Origin: Actinomycetota bacterium
Lineage (GTDB): Bacteria > Actinomycetota > UBA4738 > HRBIN12
Direction of reading: 5' to 3'
Assembly: GCA_004366195.1 (NCBI GenBank)
Contig: ML214178.1
Span: forward strand, 5,770 to 12,569
Length of the DNA stretch: 6,800 nt
The notes below the pieces were generated by a model. The model was not told the DNA's origin. It was given only the letters and a program-made list of their open reading frames with translations, and ran no database searches. A program made the translations under genes and the position numbers. Shown here one piece after another: positions 1-6,601 of the stretch. Position 1 is the first letter of the stretch. Each line of letters starts with the position of its first letter.

Positions 1-421
1 GTTCCTGCCGGGCAAGCGCTCCCCCGACTGGCGGAAGATCAAGCTCACCCGGACCCAGGACTGCGTGATCCTGGGGTACACGCCGGGTCGGGGCGGCCGC
101 GCGGGCTCGTTCGGGGCCCTGCTGATCGGAGCGTACGACGACGGGCGCCTGCGGTGGGTGGGTCAGGTGGGGACGGGCTTCACCGAGGCCGCGCTCGAGC
201 GGCTGCTCGCGGCGCTCCGGCCGCTGGAGCGACCCGAGCCGGCGATCGAGGAGCTCCGGGGCGCGAAGGGGGCGACGTTCGTGGAGCCGCGCCTGGTCTG
301 CGAGGTCGAGTACCTGGAGATCACCGGCGCGGGGAAGATGCGCGGGCCGAGCTTCAAGGGGCTGCGCGAGGACAAGGCCCCGGAGGACTGCGTGCTGGAG
401 CGGCCGCGGGGGTTGGGGTGA
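1..421 (+). CDS. ATP-dependent DNA ligase, C-terminal part (5' end outside window)
   Basis: The visible 139 codons, read from base 2, are the end of an ATP-dependent DNA ligase, which seals nicks using a lysyl-AMP intermediate. Near the start is SPDWRKIK (visible residues 7-14), which fits nucleotidyltransferase motif V with its paired lysines. An OB-fold follows: DCVILGYTPG at 20-29, then the GALLIGAY and VGQVGTGF strands. The closing segment has LVCEVEYLEIT and a final PSFKGLREDKAPEDC, typical of bacterial LigD-type ligase domains used in non-homologous end joining. The catalytic KxDG motif and any polymerase or nuclease domains lie upstream of the window, so I cannot say whether this is full LigD or a stand-alone ligase. 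It ends in TGA at 419-421, overlapping the next start by four bases. Confidence 0.88.
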   Translation, partial: FLPGKRSPDWRKIKLTRTQDCVILGYTPGRGGRAGSFGALLIGAYDDGRLRWVGQVGTGFTEAALERLLAALRPLERPEPAIEELRGAKGATFVEPRLVCEVEYLEITGAGKMRGPSFKGLREDKAPEDCVLERPRGLG

Positions 422-870
422 GGCACCTCGTCGCGGCCGCCGCGCTCCTCGCGCTCCTCGCGTCCGCCGCCGCGTGCGACCGGCCCGACGCGACCGCGCC
501 CGCGGGAGCGCGCGGGGAACGCACGCCGAGCGGCTCGACCGCGTTCTGCCGGCGCCTGCTTGCCCTCGACGACCTCGTGCGGGAGGTGCGCTCGTGGATG
601 GAGCCGACCGCGGCGCGGTACGCAGCGGCCGTCCCCCGCCTCGACCGCGCCTACCGGCGGATGCAGGCCGTCGCCCCTCGGGGCCTCGATCTCGGACCGA
701 TCGGGTACGCGAACGGCCGGTTCGGCGAGATCGTGCGCGGGCTCCCGCCCGACCTCGACCCGGCCTCGGCCCGAGCGGCCCTGGCCCTGAACCTCGAGGG
801 CTACGCGGCCGCGCTGTACCGGACCCTGGTCGAAGCCTGCGGCCCGACGAGCGTCGAAGCGCGATCGTGA
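418..870 (+). CDS. putative small secreted lipoprotein, function unknown
   Basis: This 150-residue protein belongs to no family I recognise. The GTG start at 418 is chosen because it overlaps the ligase stop (GTGA, 418-421) and immediately begins an export signal: R2 H3, then a hydrophobic Ala/Leu run (4-19) ending at Cys20. The local sequence SAAAC is a permissive lipobox with Ala rather than Leu at -3, so lipidation of Cys20 is likely but not certain. A Pro/Ala/Gly-rich linker (about 21-41) follows, then a mostly helical, Arg/Ala-rich domain with two further cysteines (44 and 141) that could form a disulfide outside the membrane. The Shine-Dalgarno is poor (a G-rich run only), so translation probably depends on coupling to the ligase. 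The pairing with a DNA ligase looks positional rather than functional. An alternative is a plain secreted protein cleaved before residue 20. Confidence 0.68.
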   Translation: MRHLVAAAALLALLASAAACDRPDATAPAGARGERTPSGSTAFCRRLLALDDLVREVRSWMEPTAARYAAAVPRLDRAYRRMQAVAPRGLDLGPIGYANGRFGEIVRGLPPDLDPASARAALALNLEGYAAALYRTLVEACGPTSVEARS

Positions 871-876
871 GACGAC

Positions 877-1450
877 CTACGCGAAGGGCTCGAACCCCGC
901 GCGGACGAGGAGCGCCCGCGCCTCGCGGTCGTCCATGCCGCGCTCGATGAGCTCCCGGTAGAGCCGCAGCGCGGCGAGGGACCGCCCGCAGGCCGGGCAG
1001 AAGCGGAAGTGCTCCTCGCAGGGCGTCTCGCACCAGGGGCAGCGGGTGACCTCGATCCCGCGCTCGGGGTCGAGGCCGTGGTCGAGGAGGGCGTCGAGGT
1101 ACCCCTTCCCGTAGTCCCATTGGATGTACTCCTCCTCGCGGACCTCGAAGGCCGGCTCGTGCATCCGCGGCTCGCCGGTCTCCAGCATGTGCTCGAGGTT
1201 CTCGCGCAGGAGGTCCCACTCGTAGAAGTGGTTCTCCCCGCAGTCGGGGCAGGCCGTAGAAGTGGTTCTCCCCGCAGTCGGGGCAGGCGATGGCCACGCC
1301 CTTCACGCCCTGGGGCTGGAAGATGGCGCGCATCCCCCGCAGATCCTCGAGGTCGGCCCGCACGTCCTCCGCCTCGTCGGGGTCGAGCGGCCCGAACCGC
1401 TCCTCCTCCTCCTCCTCGTCCCGGTCCTCGGGCTCCAGCGGATCGTTCAT
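877..1450 (-). pseudogene. DUF5319-family zinc-ribbon protein, frame broken by a 34-bp tandem duplication
   Basis: The gene starts with ATG at 1450, seven bases after the deacetylase stop, with a modest GAGG-type ribosome site. It runs in one frame to residue 65 (CPDCGENHFY at 56-65) and is then thrown out of frame by a duplicated 34-bp block at 1221-1288. The rest lies in another frame, ending at TAG 877-879. With one copy removed, 540 bases encode 179 residues: an acidic N-terminus with six consecutive Glu (12-17), then GVKGVAIACPDCGENHFY, EWDLLRENLEHML, MHEPAF and YIQWDYGKGYLDALL. This matches the DUF5319 pattern as I remember it from Mycobacterium and Streptomyces; its function is unknown. 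A second Cys pair set follows (C126, C129, C140, C143; also C133), forming a C-terminal zinc ribbon, then a helical tail. As written, the intact fragment 877-1188 would need the poorly supported internal ATG at 1188. The break may instead be an assembly error. Confidence 0.82.
1221..1288. repeat. perfect 34-bp tandem duplication inside the DUF5319 gene
   Basis: Bases 1221-1254 and 1255-1288 are identical and directly adjacent. Neither end extends: 1220 differs from 1254, and 1255 differs from 1289. Each copy contains a small inverted repeat with CCCCG and CGGGG arms around a CAGT loop (1236-1249 and 1270-1283), which might favour strand slippage. On the minus strand each copy encodes the CPDCGENHFY block, but in different frames. 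The unit length (34) shifts the frame by one. Confidence 0.97.
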
Positions 1451-1457
1451 CTCACCC

Positions 1458-2171
1458 TCAATCATCCACCAAACGGAAGGCTCTGAACGCCTCGGCGTAG
1501 CGGCACCCGACCCGTTCCCCCCAGCGCGCCGCCCGCTCCCGGACCCAGTCGAAGGCCGCCTCCGTGCCCTGCGAGCGGTGCTCGGCCAGGGCGGCGAGCT
1601 TGAGCTCCAGCGTCTCGGTGACGTCGACGAACGCGTCGGGCTCCTCGGCCGCGAGCCACAGGTTCGGGACCTCGTACGGCTCGAGCCCCTCCGCCAGCAG
1701 CTCGGGGAACTGCAGGCGCGTCGGGGCGTCCGGCATCACGGCGCAGAGGGCGAGCGTGCCGGCCTGCTTGTGGTCCCAGTGGTTGATGTAGCCGCTCGAG
1801 GACCACAGGCGCGAGGGGTCCGGCGCCACGATCACCTCCGGCCGGACCCGACGCACGACCCGGGTGAGCGCCCGGCGCGTGTCCAGGTTGACCTCGAGCG
1901 CGCCGTCCGGGAACCCGAGGAACGTGACCTCGCGGACGCCGAGCACGGCCGCCGCCGCGCGCTGCTCGCGCTCCCGGATCCGGGCGAGCTCCTCCCGGGT
2001 CACGCCGGGGTCGTTCGAGCCCGCCGAGCCGTCGGTCAGCACGCAGTAGTGGACGGCCGTGCCCTCCCGGGCCCACCGCGCGACGGTCCCGCCGCACATG
2101 AACTCGGCGTCGTCGGGGTGGGCGAAGACGACGAGGGCGCTCGCGAAGCGAGCCTCGCACAGGGACGCCAC
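1458..2171 (-). CDS. PIG-L/LmbE-type zinc-dependent N-acetyl-sugar deacetylase
   Basis: This 237-residue protein is predicted to remove an acetyl group from an amino-sugar conjugate, as MshB, Mca and BshB do in thiol metabolism. The first metal motif is AHPDDAE (His18, Asp20, Asp21; Asp20 is the likely general base), and the second is NHWDHKQAG, where His134 is the expected third zinc ligand. TDGSAG (46-51) and the FLGFPDG strand are also typical. It is shorter than MshB (about 300 residues), so the substrate cannot be assigned. The GTG start lies seven bases after the cupin stop. Its Shine-Dalgarno AAGGAGG is inside the last codons of the cupin gene, 11 bases away, suggesting coupled translation. 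Later starts would remove the HPDD motif. No signal peptide is visible, so it is probably cytoplasmic. The DUF5319 gene starts seven bases after its stop. Confidence 0.9.
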   Translation of the reverse strand: MASLCEARFASALVVFAHPDDAEFMCGGTVARWAREGTAVHYCVLTDGSAGSNDPGVTREELARIREREQRAAAAVLGVREVTFLGFPDGALEVNLDTRRALTRVVRRVRPEVIVAPDPSRLWSSSGYINHWDHKQAGTLALCAVMPDAPTRLQFPELLAEGLEPYEVPNLWLAAEEPDAFVDVTETLELKLAALAEHRSQGTEAAFDWVRERAARWGERVGCRYAEAFRAFRLVDD

Positions 2172-2177
2172 GGAGGC

Positions 2178-2540
2178 TCAGGCCTCCTTGTAGATCGTCC
2201 AGAACTTCTTCACCGGGGAGAGGGCGCGCCAGGTCGCCTTGGAGCCCTTGGGGGTGATGAGCACGTCGCCGGGGCCGATCCGGTGGACGGTGCCGTCCTC
2301 CTCGGTGATCTCCACCTCGCCCTCGATGATCACCGCGATCTCGTGGTACGGCAGGTCCATCGGGCCGGTCTCCGCGTCCCGGCGCCACAGGCCGAAGCTG
2401 AACCGCTCGTCGCCGGAGCGGAAGGCCACGACCTCGTCCTCGGGGGGATTCGGGTCGCCCTCGGGCGCCGGGATCCGCTCCCACGGCAGAGCGTCGTGCT
2501 CGGACGCCTTGATGACGCGGATGCTCGGGTCGTACGACAC
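2178..2540 (-). CDS. single-domain cupin protein (Cupin_3/DUF861-like)
   Basis: This small cytoplasmic protein has 120 residues and one cupin beta-barrel. Visible signatures are FSFGLWRRDAETG (47-59), YHEIAVIIEGEVEI (65-78), and GPGDVLITPKGSKATW (89-104), ending in KFWTIYKEA. The PKG..W pattern and terminal W-x-I-Y resemble the Cupin_3 (DUF861) branch, which includes the ureidoglycine aminohydrolase-like cupins. The full metal-binding set is absent: only His66 remains from cupin motif 1, and the His of motif 2 is Trp104. A metal-dependent oxygenase activity is therefore unlikely, and ligand binding or sensing is possible. The exact substrate is unknown. The GTG start is fixed by a strong Shine-Dalgarno six bases away. 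The gene lies 64 bases after argH, the largest gap in the - strand train, and is tightly followed by the deacetylase. Confidence 0.85.
   Translation of the reverse strand: MSYDPSIRVIKASEHDALPWERIPAPEGDPNPPEDEVVAFRSGDERFSFGLWRRDAETGPMDLPYHEIAVIIEGEVEITEEDGTVHRIGPGDVLITPKGSKATWRALSPVKKFWTIYKEA
2183..2189 (-). promoter_or_regulatory. ribosome binding site of the deacetylase gene, within the cupin coding end
   Basis: AAGGAGG on the minus strand encodes the Lys-Glu near the cupin C-terminus and sits 11 bases before the GTG at 2169-2171. The spacing is slightly long but usable. It supports this GTG as the true start. Confidence 0.6.
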
Positions 2541-2546
2541 GGACGG

Positions 2547-2554
2547 ACCTCCTT
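2547..2554 (-). promoter_or_regulatory. strong Shine-Dalgarno of the cupin gene
   Basis: AAGGAGGT on the minus strand is an eight-base match to the usual anti-Shine-Dalgarno, six bases before the GTG at 2538-2540. It decides the start and is the best ribosome site in the window, which suggests the cupin is made independently of coupling to argH. Confidence 0.85.
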
Positions 2555-2573
2555 CGGTGCTCGGGTGCGCGAC

Positions 2574-2579
2574 AGGCTA
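2574..2579 (-). promoter_or_regulatory. possible -10 element for a cupin-deacetylase-DUF5319 sub-operon
   Basis: In the 64-base argH-cupin gap the minus strand has TAGCCT, which fits the loose actinobacterial -10 pattern TAnnnT. It is about 19 bases upstream of the cupin Shine-Dalgarno. I see no convincing -35 hexamer upstream, so this is weak. The alternative is simple read-through from argH. Confidence 0.22.
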
Positions 2580-2604
2580 CCCGCTCCGGCCGACCCGCGC
2601 CCCC

Positions 2605-4001
2605 TCAGCCCTCGGCGAGCAGGCCCTCCAGGGCGGCGACCTGCTCGAGCACGCGCTCGGGGGCCGGGCCGCCGGGGCCGCCGCGGGCGCGGACGGCCCG
2701 GTCGGGGTCGAGGAGGGCGGCGCCGCCCGGCAGACCGAGCTCGGCCCACTCGGCGTCGGTGAGGTCCGCCAGGGTGCGGCCCTCCGCCTCGAGGCGCCGC
2801 AGGAGCTCGCCCACGCGCCGATGGGCCTCGCGGAAGGGCATGCCCCTCGCCACCAGCGCCTCGGCGACGTCGGTGGCGTAGAGGGCCGGCGCTCCGGCCG
2901 CCCGCCGCATCGCCTCCGGGTGGAACCGGACGGTGTCCACGCACCCCGCGAGGGCGGCGAGGACGGCCTCCACCGTGTAGACCGCGTCGAAGAGGGCCTC
3001 CTTGTCCTCCTGCAGGTCGCGGTGGTAGCCGAGGGGCAAGCCGTGGAGGGCGGTGGTGACCGCCACGAGGTCGCCGAGGACGCGGCCGGCCTTGGCCCGG
3101 GCGAGCTCGGCCACGTCGGGGTTCCGCTTCTGCGGCATCATGCTGGACCCGGTCGAGTAGGCATCGGCGACGCTGGCGAAGCCGAGGGCCTCGTCGCTCC
3201 AGCGGATCAGGTCGGCGGCCAAACGCGAGGCGTGGGTGGCCGCGATGGCCAGGGCCGCGAGCAGCTCCTGGACCACGTCCCGGTCGGAGACGGCGTCGAG
3301 GGAGTTGGGGAAGGAGCCGGCGAACCCGAGCTCGGCCGCCGTGGCCTCGGGATCGAGGCCGAGGGTGGAGGTGGCGAGGGCCCCAGCCCCGAGGGGCGAG
3401 ACGTCGGCCCGCCGCCGCCAGTCGTGGAGGCGCTCGAGGTCCCGGGCGAGGGCCCAGGCGTGGGCGCAGAGCGCATGGCCCAGGGTGACCGGCTGCGCCA
3501 GCCTCCCGTGCGTCGTCCCCGGCATCACCGTCCCCGCGTGCTCGCGGGCGTGGCTCAGGAGGGCCCGGATCAGCCGCCGGAGGCCGTCGCCGAGCCGTCC
3601 CGCAGCCTCCAGGGCCCACAGGCGCAGGTCCGTCATCACCAGGTCGTTCCGCGACCGCCCGGCGTGCAGGCGCGCCCCGAGCTCCCCCAGGCGCTCCGTC
3701 ACGGCGCGCTCGATCGCCGAGTGCACGTCCTCGTCGGCGGGGTGGAAGGCGAAGGCGCCCGAGGCGATCTCGGCGCCGACCTCCTCCAGGGCGCGCACCA
3801 GCCGCTCGGCCTCGTCGGAACGGAGCAGGCCGGCCCGCGCGAGCGCGTGGACGTGGGCGATCCCGGCCCGAACGTCCTGCGCCGCGAGGCGCACGTCGAA
3901 GCCGAGGCTGCGGCCGAGGGCCGCCGCCTCGGGCGCCGGGGGCTCCGAGAACCGCCCCGCCCAGAGCGGCGCGTCCCCTTGCCCGGCAGGTCCCCCGGGG
4001 C

Positions 4002-4005
<4 letters not shown>
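2605..4005 (-). CDS. argH: argininosuccinate lyase
   Basis: ArgH cleaves argininosuccinate to arginine and fumarate, the last step of arginine synthesis, as a cytoplasmic homotetramer. The 466 residues match the usual family length. Visible landmarks are LWAGRFSEPP (14-23), DEDVHSAIE (91-99), HAGRSRNDLVMTDLRLW (114-130), the first catalytic region around His166 in MPGTTHGRLAQPVT, and the superfamily signature GSSMMPQKRNP (286-296) with the catalytic-loop serines. The GTG start at 4003-4005 overlaps the argG stop (GTGA) and gives a normal N-terminus; the frame stays open far upstream, but that part is a shadow of argG. The family's usual THLQ after the first catalytic region is THGR here. The segment GALATSTLGLDPEA resembles the mycobacterial version as I recall it. 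No strong Shine-Dalgarno is present, so translation is probably coupled to argG. Confidence 0.97.
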
Positions 4006-5195
<1,190 letters not shown>

Positions 5196-5678
5196 CTACC
5201 CCTCCTCCATGATCGTCCTGAGCGCGCGCTCCACCGCGCGCGCGGTCCGACCCTCGCGGGGCACCACGAGGACGGTGTTGTCGCCGGCGATCGTCCCCGC
5301 CACCGGCTCCAGGGCCGAGCGGTCGATGGCCTCACCCAGGGCGGCCGCCGCCCCCGGCGGGGTCCGGACGAGCAGGAGCTCGCCGGCGCCGCGCACGAAG
5401 GCCAGGGCGAACTCCTGGAGCGCGTGGCGCAGCAGGGCCGCCGCGACCCCGCTCGGGGTCTCGCCGGGGACGACGTACCGAACCCCCTCGTGGTCGTGGA
5501 CCCGCGCCAGGCCGAGCTCCTCGATGTCCCGGCTGATCGTGGACTGCGTGGTCGGCAGGCCGAGCGCCGCCAGCCGGTCCCGGATCTGGTCCTGGCTCGA
5601 CAGGCGCTCTCGAGCGACGAGCGAGAGGATCGTCCGCTGGCGCTTGGCCTTCAGCGCCGCCCCCGCCCCTCGCCTCAC
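5196..5678 (-). CDS. argR: arginine repressor ArgR
   Basis: ArgR is a hexameric transcription factor that binds ARG-box operators when loaded with L-arginine. At 160 residues it is normal length. The N-terminal winged helix-turn-helix shows LKAKRQRTILSLV (9-21), SSQDQIRDRLAALG (27-40) and the recognition element TTQSTISRDIEELGL (43-57). The C-terminal oligomerisation and arginine-binding domain ends with GTIAGDNTVLVV (128-139). In family members I know, the arginine-contact motif is usually GDDT, whereas here it is Gly132-Asp133-Asn134-Thr135. The GTG start overlaps the argB stop (GTGA, 5675-5678), with GGAGG seven bases before it. Its position inside the operon, between argB and argG, suggests autoregulation. 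The operator itself would be upstream of the operon, outside the window. Confidence 0.96.
   Translation of the reverse strand: MRRGAGAALKAKRQRTILSLVARERLSSQDQIRDRLAALGLPTTQSTISRDIEELGLARVHDHEGVRYVVPGETPSGVAAALLRHALQEFALAFVRGAGELLLVRTPPGAAAALGEAIDRSALEPVAGTIAGDNTVLVVPREGRTARAVERALRTIMEEG
5199..5208 (-). promoter_or_regulatory. ribosome binding site of argG, overlapping the argR 3' end
   Basis: GGAGGAGGGG on the minus strand lies within the last codons of argR, with its core GGAGG eight bases before the argG ATG. It supports the ATG at 5195 and reinitiation straight after argR. Confidence 0.75.
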
Positions 5679-6601
5679 GGCTCGGCCTCCCCGCTCGCCT
5701 CGCCGGCGGCCCCCTGGGGCGGGACGTCCGGCGTGATCATCGTGCCGATCCCCTCCGGCGTGAACAGCTCGAGGACCAGGCTGTGCTCGACGCGGGCGTC
5801 GAGCAGGTGGACCCGGCCGACGCCGGCCCGGAGCGCCCGCACGGCGCTCTCGAGCTTCGGCACCATCCCGCCGCCGACCGCGGTGGGGTGCGCGAGCAGG
5901 TCCAGCACGTCCCGGACCCCCAGCTCGGACAGGAGATCGCCGCCGGGGCCCATGACCCCCGGCACGTCGTTCATGTAGACGAGCTTCTCGGCCTCGAGCG
6001 CGATGGCGAGCTCGGCCGCCACGACGTCGGCGTTGACGTTGTACGGGTGCCCGCTCGGGTCGGCTGCGATGGAGGCGACGACCGGCACGAAGCCGGCCTC
6101 GATCAGGGTCTGGAGCACCTCCACGTTCACGCGCTCCACGCGGCCGACGAACCCGAGGTCCGGCTCGGTCTGGCGCGAGACCTCGATCATGCCGCCGTCC
6201 ACGCCGGAGAGCCCGACGGCGGGGACGTCGCCGGCGACGAGCGTGCCGACGATCTCCGTGTTGAGCTTGCCGGCGAGCACCATCGTCGCGATCTCCAGGG
6301 TGGCCTCGTCGGTCACGCGATGGCCGTCGACGAAGGCGGTCTCGATCCCGAGGCGCCCGGCGAGCTCCGTCACCTGGGGTCCGCCGCCGTGCACCACCAC
6401 GGGGTGGATGCCGGCGTGCTGCAGGAGCGCCACGTCCTCGGCGAACGAGCGCGAGAGGCCGGTCCGGTCCATCGCCGCGCCGCCGTACTTCACGACGACC
6501 ACGCGCCCCCAGTGCTCGCGCATGAATGGCAGCGCCTCGACGAGGGTGCGGGCCTTGGCGATGGTCCGCTCGCGGACCTGGGGTGGGATCTCGGTCTTCA
6601 C
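5675..6601 (-). CDS. argB: acetylglutamate kinase
   Basis: ArgB phosphorylates N-acetylglutamate with ATP, the second step of the acetylated arginine pathway, in the cytoplasm. The protein has 308 residues. Motifs in order are KYGGAAM (38-44, phosphate binding), HGGGPQV (71-77), GHRVTD (93-98), YNVNADVVAAELA (187-199, substrate and nucleotide site) and GGGMVPKLES (243-252). The N-terminal helical extension (about 1-30) and the C-terminal VHLLDARVEHSLVLELFTPEGIGTM stretch resemble arginine-inhibited hexameric kinases, so feedback inhibition by arginine is likely; this is an inference from the family. A Gly/Ala/Glu-rich tail of about 16 residues follows. The GTG start at 6601 overlaps the argJ stop, with GGGGAG eight bases upstream. 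Its own stop overlaps argR. Confidence 0.97.
   Translation of the reverse strand: MKTEIPPQVRERTIAKARTLVEALPFMREHWGRVVVVKYGGAAMDRTGLSRSFAEDVALLQHAGIHPVVVHGGGPQVTELAGRLGIETAFVDGHRVTDEATLEIATMVLAGKLNTEIVGTLVAGDVPAVGLSGVDGGMIEVSRQTEPDLGFVGRVERVNVEVLQTLIEAGFVPVVASIAADPSGHPYNVNADVVAAELAIALEAEKLVYMNDVPGVMGPGGDLLSELGVRDVLDLLAHPTAVGGGMVPKLESAVRALRAGVGRVHLLDARVEHSLVLELFTPEGIGTMITPDVPPQGAAGEASGEAEP
5686..5690 (-). promoter_or_regulatory. ribosome binding site of argR, inside the argB 3' end
   Basis: GGAGG (within GGGGAGG) on the minus strand sits seven bases before the GTG at 5676-5678. It supports the overlapping GTGA start of argR. Confidence 0.65.

Noticed and set aside
1221..1288. CRISPR-like direct repeat of typical unit length
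   Set aside because: There are only two copies with no spacer between them, inside a coding region, and no cas gene nearby.
1221..1288. Programmed ribosomal frameshift in the DUF5319 gene
   Set aside because: There is no slippery heptamer at the junction, and the frame change is fully explained by a 34-bp duplication whose removal restores the family sequence.
1393..1420. CTC/GAG trinucleotide run as a phase-variable repeat
   Set aside because: Six triplets encode a short Glu run and any change would stay in frame. Acidic N-termini are normal for this family.
2541..2604. ARG-box operator between argH and the cupin gene
   Set aside because: I see no AT-rich TGAAT/ATTCA-like palindrome there, or anywhere else in the window.
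1290..2762. Long + strand open frame (490 codons) opposite the deacetylase and cupin genes
   Set aside because: Its translation is Arg/Pro/Gly-rich with no domain, and it lies antisense to two genes with clear family motifs. High GC makes stop codons rare in such shadows.
5222..5244. GC-alternating inverted repeat with GCGCGCG arms, as a terminator or operator
   Set aside because: It encodes the ordinary TARAVERALRT stretch of ArgR, has no U-tract, and alternating GC is expected at this composition.
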